Below are positions 24,608 to 35,059 of a DNA stretch of 64,000 nt, one piece after another. Both the position numbers and the translations under genes were made by a program. How positions within the stretch are numbered: position 1 is the first letter of the stretch; the number at the start of each line of letters is the position of its first letter. The notes below the pieces were generated by a model, which saw only the letters and a list, made by a program, of their open reading frames with translations, did not search any database and was not told the origin of the DNA. This DNA comes from Klenkia taihuensis (lineage in GTDB: Bacteria; Actinomycetota; Actinomycetes; Mycobacteriales; Geodermatophilaceae): the NCBI RefSeq assembly GCF_900112525.1, contig NZ_FOMD01000004.1, positions 248,001-312,000 of the forward strand, in the 5' to 3' direction.

Positions 24608-27600
24608 CCGACCCGGTCGAGGTCCCGCGCCGCGCCGTCGTCCGGCTGGTCCGGCTCGGCTTCGAGGACGGCGAGCGGGTCGCCCGCACGCTCGCCTCGC
24701 CGGAGCTGGGCCTGTGGGACCTGGCGACCAACGAGCCGGCCGACCCCGAGGCCGCGCCGGTGGTGTCCGCGCTGGCCCGCGCCGGTGACCCCGACCTCGC
24801 CGTCCTCACCCTGGCCCGGCTCGTGGAGGCCCTCGACCGCGAGGACCCCGGCGGCGAGCTGGCCGCGCACCTGCTCGCCCGGCTGCGCGGCTCGGCCAAC
24901 CTCCGCGGGCAGCTGCTCGCCGTCCTGGGGGCCAGCGCCGGCCTGGACGACCACCTGGTCGCCCACCCCGAGGACTGGACCGTGCTCGACACCGACGACG
25001 GCCCGGTGCGCCCGACGCCGCTGTCGCTGGAGCGCCAGATGCTGCGCGCGGTCGGCGCCGACCCCGACGACCCGCCGTGGGGCGTGGGCCTGGGCACCCC
25101 GGCACCGGACGCCGACCTCTCCCGCGTGCGCGACCTGCGCCGGGCCTACCTGCGCGCGGTGCTCTCGGTCGCCGGCCGCGACCTGGGCGGCGGGCTCAGC
25201 GCCGACGAGGTGGCCGGCGAGCTCGCCGACCTGGCCGGCGCGGTGCTGGTCGCCGGGCTGGCGCTGGCCGTCGCCGACCAGCCGCCGGGCGCCCCGCACT
25301 GCCGGATCGCGGTGATCGGGCTGGGCAAGTGCGGCGGCCGGGAGCTCAACTACGTCAGCGACGTCGACGTCGTGTTCGTCGCCGAGCCGCTGGACGGCAG
25401 CGACGACGCCGAGGCCACCGCCACCGCGGCCAAGGTGTGCGCCACGCTGATGCGGGTCTGCCGCGAGGCCGCCTGGGAGGTCGACGCCGCGCTGCGCCCG
25501 GAGGGCAAGGCCGGGCAGCTGGTGCGGACGCTGGCCGGGCACGTCGCCTACTACGAGCAGTGGGCCAGCACGTGGGAGTTCCAGGCGCTGCTGAAGATGC
25601 GCGGCGTGGCGGGGGACCCGTCGCTGTGCCGGGAGTACGTCGACGCGCTGTTCCCGCTGGTCTGGAAGGCCGGCGACCGGCCCGGCTTCGTCGCCGAGGT
25701 GCAGGCGATGCGCCGCCGGGTCGAGTCGCTCATCCCGCCGGCCCAGGCCGGCCGGGAGCTCAAGCTCGGGCGCGGCGGGCTGCGCGACGTCGAGTTCAGC
25801 GTGCAGCTGCTGCAGCTGGTGCACGGCCGGGTGGACATCACGCTGCGCACCGGCGGCACCCTGCCGGGGCTGCTGGCGCTGTCGGTCGGCGGGTACGTCG
25901 GTCGCGAGGACGCCGTGACCCTGGCCGCGTCCTACCGCTTCCTGCGCACCGTGGAGCACCGTCTGCAGCTGCTCCGGCTGCGCCGCACCCACCTGCTGCC
26001 CACCGACGAGGTGCAGCTGCGCTGGCTGGCCCGCTCGCTGGGCTACAAGCCCGACCACCGCGGGGACGCCGTCGCCGTGCTGCGGGCCGAGCTCGCGCTG
26101 CACACCCGCGAGGTGCGGCGGATCCACGAGAAGCTGTTCTACCGGCCCCTGCTGTCGGCGGTGGCCCGGGTGCCCGGCGAGCAGCTGGCCCTGGGGCCCG
26201 AGGCGGCCGGGGCCTGGCTGCGGGCGCTGGGCTTCGCCGACCCCGACGGCGCGCTGCGGCACCTGGCGGCGCTGACCGGCGGGGTGTCGCGGTCGGCGTC
26301 CATGCAGCGCTACCTGCTGCCGGTGGTGCTGCAGACCCTGGCCTCGGCGGCCGACCCCGACGCCGGGCTGCTGGCCTACCGGCAGGTGTCGGAGGCCCTC
26401 GGCGGCAACCAGTGGTTCCTGCGGCTGCTGCGCGACGAGGGCCAGGTCGCCGAGCGGCTGGCGCTGCTGCTCGGGTCCTCGCAGTACGTCGCCGGGCTGC
26501 TCACCCGCACCCCCGAGGCGCTGCGGCTGCTGGCCCGCGACGAGGAGCTGGTGCCCCGCCCGGCGGCCGCGCTGACCTCGGCCTGGCGGCAGTCGGTGGC
26601 CCGTGCGGGCGACGCGGCCGAGGGCGTGCGGGTGCTGCGCGGGCTGCGCCGCACCGAGCTGCTGCGGATCGCCTGCGCCGACCTGCTGGGCCAGCTCGAC
26701 GTCGTCGGGGTCGGGGTGGCGCTGCGCGACGTCGCCGTCGCCACCCTGGAGGCCGGCCTGGACGCCGCGGTGCGCAGCTGGGCCGCCGAGGCCAAGGTGC
26801 CCGCCGACCAGGTGCCGGTCGACCTGGCGGTCATCGGGATGGGCCGGCTCGGCGGCCGGGAGATGAGCTACGGCTCGGACGCCGACGTGCTCTTCGTGCA
26901 CCGGGTGCGTGCGGGCGCCGACGAGTCGCGGGCGGCCGCGGCGGCCAACCAGGTCGCGCACGCGCTCCGCCGGCTGCTGGCCGAGCCGGCGCCGGACCCC
27001 GCGTTCGAGGTCGACGCCAACCTCCGCCCCGAGGGCCGGCAGGGGTCGCTGTCGCGCAGCCTGTCGGCGTTCGCGGAGTACTACCAGCGGTGGGTGTCGG
27101 TGTGGGAGGTGCAGGCCCTGCTGCGCGCCGAGCCGGTGGCCGGCGACGCCGAGCTGGGCCGGGAGTTCTGCGCCCTGGTCGACCCGCTGCGCTGGCCCGC
27201 CGAGGGGCTCACCGACGCCCAGGTCGCCGAGATCCGCCGGATCAAGGCGCGGGTGGAGAGCGAGCGGCTGCCGCGCGGTGCCGACCCGGCCACGCACACC
27301 AAGCTCGGCCGCGGCGGGCTGGCCGACGTGGAGTGGACCGTGCAGCTGCTGCAGCTCCAGCACGCGCACGACCACCCCGCCCTGCAGGTCACCACGACGG
27401 TCGACGCGCTGGTCGCCCTCGGCGGCGCGGGCCTGCTGCCGGCCGAGGACGTCGCCGCGCTGCGGGACGCCTGGGAGCGGGCCAGCCGCGCGCGCAACGC
27501 CGTCTTCCTGGTGCGCGGCCGCCCCGGGGACCAGCTGCCGCGGCCGGGCCTGGAGCTGTCCGGGGTGGCGCGGGCCAGCGGCTACCCGGCCGACGCCGAC

Positions 27601-27690
27601 CCCGGCGAGTTCGTCGACGACTACCGCCGGGCCACCCGGCACGCCCGATCGGTGGTCGAGCGCGTCTTCTACGGCCGCGCCGACGACTGA
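24604..27690 (+). CDS. glnE: glutamine synthetase adenylyltransferase/deadenylase
   Basis: A 1028-residue bifunctional enzyme that adds or removes AMP on glutamine synthetase. Both nucleotidyltransferase domains are intact: YVSDVDVVFV (Ser252, Asp253, Asp255) in the N-terminal deadenylase half and YGSDADVLFVH (Ser758, Asp759, Asp761) in the C-terminal adenylyltransferase half; ELKLGRGGLRDVEF and KLGRGGLADVEW recur once in each. Its target is GlnA1 (31086-32522). GTG 24604 overlaps the amidotransferase stop, so the two are co-translated. Confidence 0.96.
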   Translation: MTDPVEVPRRAVVRLVRLGFEDGERVARTLASPELGLWDLATNEPADPEAAPVVSALARAGDPDLAVLTLARLVEALDREDPGGELAAHLLARLRGSANLRGQLLAVLGASAGLDDHLVAHPEDWTVLDTDDGPVRPTPLSLERQMLRAVGADPDDPPWGVGLGTPAPDADLSRVRDLRRAYLRAVLSVAGRDLGGGLSADEVAGELADLAGAVLVAGLALAVADQPPGAPHCRIAVIGLGKCGGRELNYVSDVDVVFVAEPLDGSDDAEATATAAKVCATLMRVCREAAWEVDAALRPEGKAGQLVRTLAGHVAYYEQWASTWEFQALLKMRGVAGDPSLCREYVDALFPLVWKAGDRPGFVAEVQAMRRRVESLIPPAQAGRELKLGRGGLRDVEFSVQLLQLVHGRVDITLRTGGTLPGLLALSVGGYVGREDAVTLAASYRFLRTVEHRLQLLRLRRTHLLPTDEVQLRWLARSLGYKPDHRGDAVAVLRAELALHTREVRRIHEKLFYRPLLSAVARVPGEQLALGPEAAGAWLRALGFADPDGALRHLAALTGGVSRSASMQRYLLPVVLQTLASAADPDAGLLAYRQVSEALGGNQWFLRLLRDEGQVAERLALLLGSSQYVAGLLTRTPEALRLLARDEELVPRPAAALTSAWRQSVARAGDAAEGVRVLRGLRRTELLRIACADLLGQLDVVGVGVALRDVAVATLEAGLDAAVRSWAAEAKVPADQVPVDLAVIGMGRLGGREMSYGSDADVLFVHRVRAGADESRAAAAANQVAHALRRLLAEPAPDPAFEVDANLRPEGRQGSLSRSLSAFAEYYQRWVSVWEVQALLRAEPVAGDAELGREFCALVDPLRWPAEGLTDAQVAEIRRIKARVESERLPRGADPATHTKLGRGGLADVEWTVQLLQLQHAHDHPALQVTTTVDALVALGGAGLLPAEDVAALRDAWERASRARNAVFLVRGRPGDQLPRPGLELSGVARASGYPADADPGEFVDDYRRATRHARSVVERVFYGRADD

Positions 27691-27749
27691 GCGCCCGCAC
27701 CGCGGGGGACCGGCCGGCGGGGTTGAGGCCCCGCGGCGCCGGGCAGGGG

Positions 27750-28025
27750 ATGTCGGTGCCCGACGACCGCGAGCCCGCCACCATCACCCCCTACCGCGAC
27801 GGCCCGCTGGTCGTGCGCGGTGACTTCCGGCTCGTGGACGCCGACGGCGTGGAGTTCGACCCCGGCCGGGACGTCGTCGCGCTGTGCCGGTGCGGCAAGT
27901 CCGGGCTGAAGCCCTTCTGCGACGGCAGCCACAAGCGGACCGGTTTCTCCGCCCCCAGCGCGCCGCGGTCGGACCGGCCCAGTCAGCGGCTGGCGGCGCT
28001 CGAGTCCGACCTCGGGGAGGACTGA
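27750..28025 (+). CDS. CDGSH iron-sulfur protein (mitoNEET-type)
   Basis: A 91-residue protein with one CDGSH domain: CRCGKSGLKPFCDGSHKRTG holds the three-Cys one-His ligand set (Cys46, Cys48, Cys57, His61) for a redox-active 2Fe-2S cluster. Such proteins act in electron transfer or cluster handling. ATG 27750 follows GGGCAGGGG. Its last 43 bases overlap the convergent haem-oxygenase-like gene, and the two families are frequently neighbours in actinobacteria, hinting at a joint function. Confidence 0.88.
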   Translation: MSVPDDREPATITPYRDGPLVVRGDFRLVDADGVEFDPGRDVVALCRCGKSGLKPFCDGSHKRTGFSAPSAPRSDRPSQRLAALESDLGED

Positions 28026-29023
28026 GCCACGGGGCGGAGAGCCGAGCGGCCCGCCGTCCACTCCTGCAGCACCCGGGCCCCGGCTCGGGACTCCAGCTCC
28101 AGCGCGATCGCCGCACCCAGCAGGACGTCGTCCCGCAGCTCCGGTTCGGCGGCCACCAGCGAGCCGCACATGTCGACCGAGGCGACCTGCTCGTGCACGG
28201 CGTCGGCCTCGACGTGCTCGTCGTAGAACAGCGTGGCGTCGTCGCCCTTGCCCAGCCGGCGCAGCCCGGAGGCGTACCGGCGGCTGGGCGCGGTGGAGGT
28301 CATCTCGACCAGTGCGAGGTGGCCCACGACGGCCCCGCGCAGCCGCCGGTGCAGGCCGAGGAAGCTCATCGCGTTCAGCGTGGCCAGCACCTCGGCGGGC
28401 GCGGCGTCCACGTGCGCGCCGTGGGTGTCGTCGAGGTCGAAGGTGCGCATCAGCCGGGCGAACAGCGCCGAGTGCATGCGCACGGGCGACCCGCCGCCGT
28501 ACTCGTCGGCCTGGATCTCCACCAGCGCGGCCTTGGCCCGCCCGGCGATCCGCGGGATCGCCCAGGTGTGCGGGTCGGCCTCCTTGAGGTGGTAGACCGA
28601 GCGCAGGGTGAGGAACTCCGCCCACTGCTCCTCGTCGGCCTGCTTGGCCATGTGGCCCGACAGCGACGGGCCGTCGTCGGCGGCGACCATCGCGGCCAGC
28701 TGCCGGTCGACCGTGCCCTCGGGGCAGGCCCGCACCCAGGGTGCGGCGGCGTCGCGGAGGGCGGCCTCGAACGCGCGCTCCAGGACCGCGCGCAGCGCGA
28801 GCAGCTGCGGGTCCCACTCCCAGCGGTCGTCGACCTCGTCGAAGCCGCGGTAGTGCAGCTCGTAGCAGGTGTAGAGGGCGACCTGCAGGTCGTCGTCGGC
28901 CAGCGGCACCGGGGAGGCGGCGGCCTGGTCGGCCAGCGCGAGGGTGGCCGGGCGCAGCGTCCCGGAGGTCAGGTCGGCGCAGAGCGCTTCGGACAGCGGG
29001 CCGCGCGGGGTGGGGAGAGGCAC
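27983..29023 (-). CDS. iron-containing redox enzyme, haem-oxygenase-like fold
   Basis: A 346-residue helical protein of the iron-containing redox enzyme family, related to haem-oxygenase-like diiron oxidases. Candidate ligand segments are ELHYRGFDEVDDRWEWDP near the N-terminus, ADEYGGG (Asp/Glu with Tyr), EMTSTAPSRRYASGL and EHVEADAVHEQVASVDM, containing the Glu/His pattern of this fold. Substrate is not known. Start is GTG 29023. The C-terminal coding end overlaps the CDGSH gene by 43 bases, a convergent arrangement that may reflect coordinated or antagonistic expression. Confidence 0.82.
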   Translation of the reverse strand: MPLPTPRGPLSEALCADLTSGTLRPATLALADQAAASPVPLADDDLQVALYTCYELHYRGFDEVDDRWEWDPQLLALRAVLERAFEAALRDAAAPWVRACPEGTVDRQLAAMVAADDGPSLSGHMAKQADEEQWAEFLTLRSVYHLKEADPHTWAIPRIAGRAKAALVEIQADEYGGGSPVRMHSALFARLMRTFDLDDTHGAHVDAAPAEVLATLNAMSFLGLHRRLRGAVVGHLALVEMTSTAPSRRYASGLRRLGKGDDATLFYDEHVEADAVHEQVASVDMCGSLVAAEPELRDDVLLGAAIALELESRAGARVLQEWTAGRSALRPVAQSSPRSDSSAASR

Positions 29024-29084
29024 CGTGGTCCCATGCCCGGGGGCGGGGGATCCGGAACCTCCCCGGACGAGGGGACCGGGCGGC

Positions 29085-29258
29085 TCAGGAGGCCAGGCGG
29101 AGAGCCTGCCGCCGGCGGACGGGACGGACGGCGAACCGCTCGTCGGCCAGGGTGGTCTCCAGGCACGGGCCGGTCATCGAGCAGCGGGCGGGACCGCACG
29201 CGCACTCGCTGAGGGCCAGCAGCTCGGGACGGCTGCTGCGCGTGGCGGTGCGGGTCAT
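29085..29258 (-). CDS. small Cys-rich hypothetical protein
   Basis: A 57-residue basic protein containing four Cys in SECACGPARCSMTGPCLETT, a spacing that could bind a metal or cluster. ATG 29258 has GAGGAG with 6-base spacing, good evidence for translation. It is upstream of and co-directional with the iron-containing redox enzyme gene (61 bases between), so it may belong to that transcription unit and share its iron chemistry (inference). TAACTT on its strand (29290-29295) is a possible -10. Confidence 0.68.
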   Translation of the reverse strand: MTRTATRSSRPELLALSECACGPARCSMTGPCLETTLADERFAVRPVRRRQALRLAS

Positions 29259-29415
29259 TCCTAGCTCCTCGTGGTTGGGTGTGCACACGAAGTTACCGTC
29301 TGGGGACTTGTCGACTCATCGGCAGACACTGCCCAGCCTCGGACGCAGGTCGGTCGAGTCGTGCCGTCGACCTGGACGCGTCCCCGGGGCGCCGTCCACC
29401 CCTCACCGTGCCGAC

Positions 29416-30960
29416 TCACCAGGTGTCGAACGCCGCCGCCATCCGGGCCTGCTCCTCGAGCACCTCGTCCATCCGCGCCTGGACCGCACCCAGCCGGCCG
29501 ATCTCCGTGCTGGTGGCCAGGATGCCGTCGGCGACCGTGCGGGTGGTCTCCTGCATGCCGGTGATCTGGTCGGCGACCCGCTTGGTCGCCCCGGCGGTCT
29601 CCCGGGCCAGCTCCTTGACCTCGTTGGCCACCACGGCGAACCCGCGGCCCAGCTCGCCGGCGCGGGCGGCCTCGATGGTGGCGTTGAGGGCCAGCAGGTT
29701 GGTCTGGTCGGCGATCCGGCTGATGATCGCGATGACCTCGCCGACCGCGGCCGAGGCCTGTGCCAGGGCGTCGACCTCGGTGGTCATCGACGAGGCCTGC
29801 GCGACCGCGGCGGCGGCGACCCGGCCGGCGTCGTGCCCGGCCTCCCGCAGCCGCGAGATCGTCTCCGACAGCGCGCGGGCGTTGGCGGCGTCGTCCTCGA
29901 CCCGGCGCAGCACCTCCAGGCGCTGGGAGACCAGCTGGGCCACGTTGCGCAGCGCCGAGGCGCGCGACTCCGACAGCGCGATGGTCTCGGTGCTGAAGAA
30001 GTCCATCGTCCCGATGACCTCGCCGCCCACCAGGACCGGGAAGCAGACGCCCGACCGGACGCCGGCGCGCTGGGCGGCGGGGGCCCGCACGCAGTCGGTG
30101 ATGTCGGCGAGGTTGGGCACGAAGACCAGGTCGCGGGCCCGCCACGCCCGCCCGGACAGGCCCACCCCCTCGGCGAAGCTGGCGGCCAGGGTGACCTCGC
30201 GGAACTCCGGCCCGGCCGAGCCGGACTCGAACTCGAACCGCAGCACCCGCTCGACCGGGTCCATCGCCCAGTACGAGCCGTAGGCCCAGCCGAAGGCGGT
30301 GCGCACCGTCTCCAGCGCGACGTGCAGCGCGCTGGCCCGGTCGGTCGCGGCCGCGACGCTGGTGACCACCTCGGTCACCGCGCCGCGGTCGTCCACGGTC
30401 TCCTGCAGCTGGGCTGCGGCCAGCGCCGCGCGGCGGGCGTGGGTGGCCAGCCGGCTCAGCGTCTGCCACTTCTCGGTGCGGCCGCCGAAGAAGGGCAGCT
30501 CGGCGGCGCTGTAGTACTCGTGCAGCGCGACCACCCGGTCGTCCTCGACCAGCGGGATGACCGCGCCGTGCCGGGCACCGGCCCGGGCCGCGGCGGCCCA
30601 GCGGAGGCAGACGGTGCGGTCGCTGCCGGCGTCGACCAGGACCGGGCGGCGGGTGCGGATGGCCTGGCCGGTGTAGCCGACGTCGGCCCGCTCGCGCTGC
30701 CCGACGGTGCCGGGGGCGGCGGCCATGGCGCGGGTCATCGGCCCGGCCTCGCTGACCAGCACCACGTCGTCGCCGTGGACCATCCAGGCCGCGCCGTAGG
30801 ACAGCTCCAGCGAGCCCACCAGCGAGGTGACGATCTTGACGTGCCCGTCGGTCTCGCTCGAGATGCCCGCGTCGAGGACCTCGATGACCTTCTCGATCGC
30901 CTCGACGTCGTGCGGCACCACGGGAGCCGTGGAGGAGACCGGGGCGGAGCTGCGGAACAC
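29416..30960 (-). CDS. soluble methyl-accepting chemotaxis-type receptor with GAF domains
   Basis: A 514-residue protein without membrane helices. Two GAF-like sensory regions (about residues 20-185 and 210-370; note [16 protein letters not shown] and [18 protein letters not shown]) precede a methyl-accepting signalling domain whose hairpin tip reads [20 protein letters not shown] then [15 protein letters not shown]. Such cytoplasmic receptors steer motility or other outputs through CheA. GTG 30960 has GGAGGACCCC upstream. A GCCGATAG element 35 bases upstream resembles a flagellar sigma factor -10 site. It lies downstream of glnA1, separated by a terminator. Confidence 0.88.
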   Translation of the reverse strand: MFRSSAPVSSTAPVVPHDVEAIEKVIEVLDAGISSETDGHVKIVTSLVGSLELSYGAAWMVHGDDVVLVSEAGPMTRAMAAAPGTVGQRERADVGYTGQAIRTRRPVLVDAGSDRTVCLRWAAAARAGARHGAVIPLVEDDRVVALHEYYSAAELPFFGGRTEKWQTLSRLATHARRAALAAAQLQETVDDRGAVTEVVTSVAAATDRASALHVALETVRTAFGWAYGSYWAMDPVERVLRFEFESGSAGPEFREVTLAASFAEGVGLSGRAWRARDLVFVPNLADITDCVRAPAAQRAGVRSGVCFPVLVGGEVIGTMDFFSTETIALSESRASALRNVAQLVSQRLEVLRRVEDDAANARALSETISRLREAGHDAGRVAAAAVAQASSMTTEVDALAQASAAVGEVIAIISRIADQTNLLALNATIEAARAGELGRGFAVVANEVKELARETAGATKRVADQITGMQETTRTVADGILATSTEIGRLGAVQARMDEVLEEQARMAAAFDTW

Positions 30961-30994
30961 GGGGTCCTCCTGCGGACGTCGAGCGGTACCCGAT

Positions 30995-31019
30995 CTATCG
31001 GCAGGATCAGTTCCGTTTC
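30995..31019 (-). promoter_or_regulatory. possible FliA/sigma-28-type promoter of the chemoreceptor gene
   Basis: On the minus strand GCCGATAG (31002-30995) matches the flagellar sigma factor -10 consensus GCCGATAA at 7 of 8 positions. GAAA (31019-31016) lies 13 bases upstream as a weak -35. A start point about 7 bases downstream would leave a short leader with the GGAGG ribosome site of the receptor gene. Confidence 0.45.
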
Positions 31020-31037
31020 GGTCGGCCCCGGGACGAC

Positions 31038-31072
31038 GACGGCCCCCGACCTCGGGGAGGTCGGGGGCCGTC
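31038..31072 (-). terminator. glnA1 terminator
   Basis: A perfect 15-bp stem, GACGGCCCCCGACCT (31038-31052) with AGGTCGGGGGCCGTC (31058-31072), and a 5-base loop, 14 bases past the glnA1 stop. No T tract, as is common in actinobacteria. Confidence 0.8.
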
Positions 31073-31085
31073 GGGACGACGTGGA

Positions 31086-32522
<1,437 letters not shown>

Positions 32523-32556
32523 CGATCCTCCGGGAGTGGGCGGACGGCCGAGCCGG

Positions 32557-32610
32557 AACCTACGAGCGGGCGGTTGCCCGCCGGTGTCCCGTGTGTTTCC
32601 GATCCGTTAC
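32557..32610 (-). promoter_or_regulatory. glnA1 promoter with GlnR-like box
   Basis: Reading the minus strand from 32610: GTAAC, GAAAC, GACAC and GCAAC, each separated by exactly six bases (32610-32606, 32599-32595, 32588-32584, 32577-32573). This is the a1-b1-a2-b2 layout of actinobacterial GlnR sites (GTnAC-n6-GAAAC repeated). The TAGGTT -10 follows at 32562-32557, so the last two pentamers overlap the -35 region. Binding is inferred from consensus. Confidence 0.65.
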
Positions 32611-32646
32611 AGCGGCCCCGGCGTGTCGCGCGCCTAGGCTGGCGGC

Positions 32647-33066
32647 ATGGCCGGGGACGAGAGCACACCCTCCCAGAGCCGCGCCCGGGGCGCGGCGCTG
32701 GGGCTGCCGGCCGAGGGCCCGGGCTCGATCGCACCCTTCGGCACCCGTGCGGTCGCCTTCGTCGTCGACGTCCTGGTGGCCGCGGTCGTGGCCGGGCTGG
32801 TCCTGCAGCGGCTGCCGCAGAACTGGAGCCTGCTGGCCTTCGGGCTGATCACCGTGGTGTCGCTGGTGCTCGTCGGCCGCACGCCCGGGCACGCCCTGCT
32901 GGGCCTGCAGCTGGCGCACCCCCGGCCGGGCGAGCGGGTCGCGGTCTGGCGGGCCGTCGTCCGCACCGCGCTGCTGGTGGTGCTGGTGCCGGCGCTGGTC
33001 GTCGACGGCGACGGCCGCGGTCTGCACGACCGGCTCACGCAGACCGCGGTCATCCGCCGCGTCTGA
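32647..33066 (+). CDS. RDD-family membrane protein
   Basis: A 139-residue membrane protein with three hydrophobic segments: GTRAVAFVVDVLVAAVVAG contains the RDD-type Arg and Asp, followed by LLAFGLITVVSLVLVGR and TALLVVLVPALVV. TPGHALLGLQL and HDRLTQTAVI are family signatures. A small RDD protein next to glnA1 also occurs in mycobacteria. Function unknown, possibly ion exchange. ATG 32647 follows TAGGCT (32635-32640) by 6 bases: leaderless. Confidence 0.82.
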   Translation: MAGDESTPSQSRARGAALGLPAEGPGSIAPFGTRAVAFVVDVLVAAVVAGLVLQRLPQNWSLLAFGLITVVSLVLVGRTPGHALLGLQLAHPRPGERVAVWRAVVRTALLVVLVPALVVDGDGRGLHDRLTQTAVIRRV

Positions 33067-33069
33067 TCC

Positions 33070-34188
33070 CTACGCCCGGGCGGCGTGCACCGCCTCGGCC
33101 AGCCGCCGGACGCCGTCCTCGACGTCGTCGACCTGCACCGCGGAGTAGGCCAGCCGGAAGGAGTTCTCGCCGCCCTCGAGCAGGAAGTCGGTGCCGGCCA
33201 CGATGGCCACGCCCCGGTCGGCGGCCTCGGTGACGATGCGGGCGACGTCGTGCCCGGCGTCGGCCGGCAGCGAGACCCACAGGAAGTACCCGCCCTCGGG
33301 ACGGCGGAAGGTGGCCTCGGGCAGGTGGGTGCGCAGCGCGGCGTCCAGCGCGCCGACCCGCTCGGCCAGCGCGGACTTCACCCGCTCCAGCGCCGCGGGG
33401 AACCGCTCGCCGGTGAGGTAGGCGTGCACGATGCCCTGCGCCACCATGTTCGGGGCGATGTAGGTGTTGGTGGCCCGCACCCGGACCTTCGCGATCAGCG
33501 CCGGCGGGCCGACCAGGTAGCCCACCCGGATGCCGGGGCAGATGGTCTTGGAGAACGAGCAGGCGTAGACCACGTGCTCGCTGGCCGCGCCGCCGTCGAG
33601 CTCCAGCATGCGGGGCAGCGGCTCGCCGCTGAACCGGACGTCGACGTAGGGGTCGTCCTCGAAGACCAGGAACCCGTGCTCGCGGGCCAGCTCCAGCAGC
33701 CGCTCCCGCTTGGCCAGCGAGAGCGTGTAGCCGGCCGGGTTCTGGAAGGTGGGGATGACGTGCGCCAGCGCCGGGCGCAGGCCGCCCTCCAGCAGCTGCG
33801 CGACCTCGTCGACGGCGATGCCGTCCTCCTCGAGGGTCACCAGCCGGACGTCGGCGCCGCGCTGGCGCAGGCCCAGCAGGGTGCGGTCGTAGGTGGGCCG
33901 CTCGGCCAGCACCGCCGTGCCCGGGGTGACCAGCTCGTCGAACAGGAACGCGTCGGCCTGCATGGAGCCGTTGGTGACCAGCACGTGGTCGACCGGGACA
34001 CCGTGCTTGTCGGCGATCCACTGCCGCAGCGGCGGGTAGCCCACCGCGGTGCCGTAGCCGGTCATCCCGGCCGGGTCGGCGGTGAAGGCGTCGACGGCGG
34101 CCTGCTTCAGGCCCTCGACGTCGACGATGTCGGTGGACGGCGCGCCACGCGCGAAGGAGACCGGACGGACGGCGGGGGAGCTGCTCAC
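33070..34188 (-). CDS. PLP-dependent aminotransferase, class I/II (2-aminoadipate-type)
   Basis: A 372-residue fold type I aminotransferase of the LysN/MocR-C-terminal group. The PLP lysine is in YACSFSKTICPGIRVGY; GYGTAVGYPPLRQWIA, TNGSMQADA, IPTFQNPAGYTL and FEDDPYVDVRF are the substrate and cofactor loops. There is no N-terminal DNA-binding domain, so this is an enzyme rather than a MocR regulator. The amino donor or acceptor is not evident. GTG 34188 is preceded by GAGACT and 7 bases. Convergent with the RDD gene, 3 bases apart. Confidence 0.87.
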   Translation of the reverse strand: MSSSPAVRPVSFARGAPSTDIVDVEGLKQAAVDAFTADPAGMTGYGTAVGYPPLRQWIADKHGVPVDHVLVTNGSMQADAFLFDELVTPGTAVLAERPTYDRTLLGLRQRGADVRLVTLEEDGIAVDEVAQLLEGGLRPALAHVIPTFQNPAGYTLSLAKRERLLELAREHGFLVFEDDPYVDVRFSGEPLPRMLELDGGAASEHVVYACSFSKTICPGIRVGYLVGPPALIAKVRVRATNTYIAPNMVAQGIVHAYLTGERFPAALERVKSALAERVGALDAALRTHLPEATFRRPEGGYFLWVSLPADAGHDVARIVTEAADRGVAIVAGTDFLLEGGENSFRLAYSAVQVDDVEDGVRRLAEAVHAARA

Positions 34189-34240
34189 GGCGGACAGTCT
34201 CCCCGACGGCCCGCCCCGGTGCTCCCGGTGGTGCCCGCCG

Positions 34241-35023
34241 TCAGCGGCGGCGCATCTGCCGCTGGCTGACCGTCATCTGCCGGCCGCCGGGCATGGGCCC
34301 GCCGGGGATCGGCATCCGGGCGCCGCCCAGGGCGTTCATCCGCTTGCCCAGGCTGTTGACCTCGGCACCGTCGAGGTTGCGCGGCAGCTTCATGACGTGC
34401 GACGAGAGCTTCTTCAGCGGGACCTGGCCCTCGTCGTCGCCGACGGTGATGTCGTAGATCGGGGTGTCGCCGACGACCTTGGCGATGCGCCGCTTCTCCT
34501 GCGCGATGAGACCGCGCACCCGCTGCGGGTTGCCCTCGGCGACCAGGATGATGCCGGGGCGGCCCAGCACCCGGTGGACGGCGTCCAGCTGCGGGGTGCC
34601 GGCGACGCCGGAGGAGACCCGCCAGTCACCGCGCATGCCCTCGAGGACCCACGCGGCGGCGCCGGGCTGGCCCTCGACCTGCCGGTAGGCCGACCCCTGC
34701 GCCCGGCGGCTGAACACGACGAGCGCGGCGAGGGCACCCAACAGGATCGCGATGGGGAGGAACAGCAGCGGCGCGCCGAACAGGATGGCGACCAGCTCCA
34801 CCACCGCGGCGACGGCCACGAAGGCGATGAGCATGTACCAGGGCAGCTTGGGGTCGTTCCTGTAGGTGAGCTTGTAGGCCTGCCCGACCTGCTTGAGGGT
34901 CGTCTTGACCTTCGTCAGCCGGCCGACCTTGGGCTTGCCGTCCTTGCCCACCTTGGCCGCCGTCGAGCCCTTCCCCTGCTTGGTCGCGGGGGCGGGGGCG
35001 TCTGTGGACTTGCTGCGGGCCAT
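34241..35023 (-). CDS. DUF4191 membrane protein
   Basis: A 260-residue protein with a Lys-rich N-terminus and two adjacent membrane helices (WYMLIAFVAVAAVVELVAIL and FLPIAILLGALAALVVF). The cytosolic rest includes GIILVAEGNPQRVRGLIAQE and ends in a Met/Pro/Arg-rich tail. It corresponds to the conserved membrane protein beside lipA in mycobacteria; function unknown. ATG 35023 follows TATCCT (minus strand 35036-35031) by 7 bases: leaderless. Downstream of lipA on the same strand. Confidence 0.82.
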   Translation of the reverse strand: MARSKSTDAPAPATKQGKGSTAAKVGKDGKPKVGRLTKVKTTLKQVGQAYKLTYRNDPKLPWYMLIAFVAVAAVVELVAILFGAPLLFLPIAILLGALAALVVFSRRAQGSAYRQVEGQPGAAAWVLEGMRGDWRVSSGVAGTPQLDAVHRVLGRPGIILVAEGNPQRVRGLIAQEKRRIAKVVGDTPIYDITVGDDEGQVPLKKLSSHVMKLPRNLDGAEVNSLGKRMNALGGARMPIPGGPMPGGRQMTVSQRQMRRR

Positions 35024-35059
35024 GCCGCCCAGGATAGGCCCGGGGTCGGCCGGGGGGTC

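Noticed and set aside
29316-29323. Second FliA-type site (GCCGATGA) as promoter of the small Cys-rich gene
   Set aside because: No -35 match at the right distance, and TAACTT closer to the gene is an equally good -10; kept only as a remark.
33070-34188. MocR-type transcriptional regulator
   Set aside because: The aminotransferase domain begins at once; no GntR-type DNA-binding domain precedes it.
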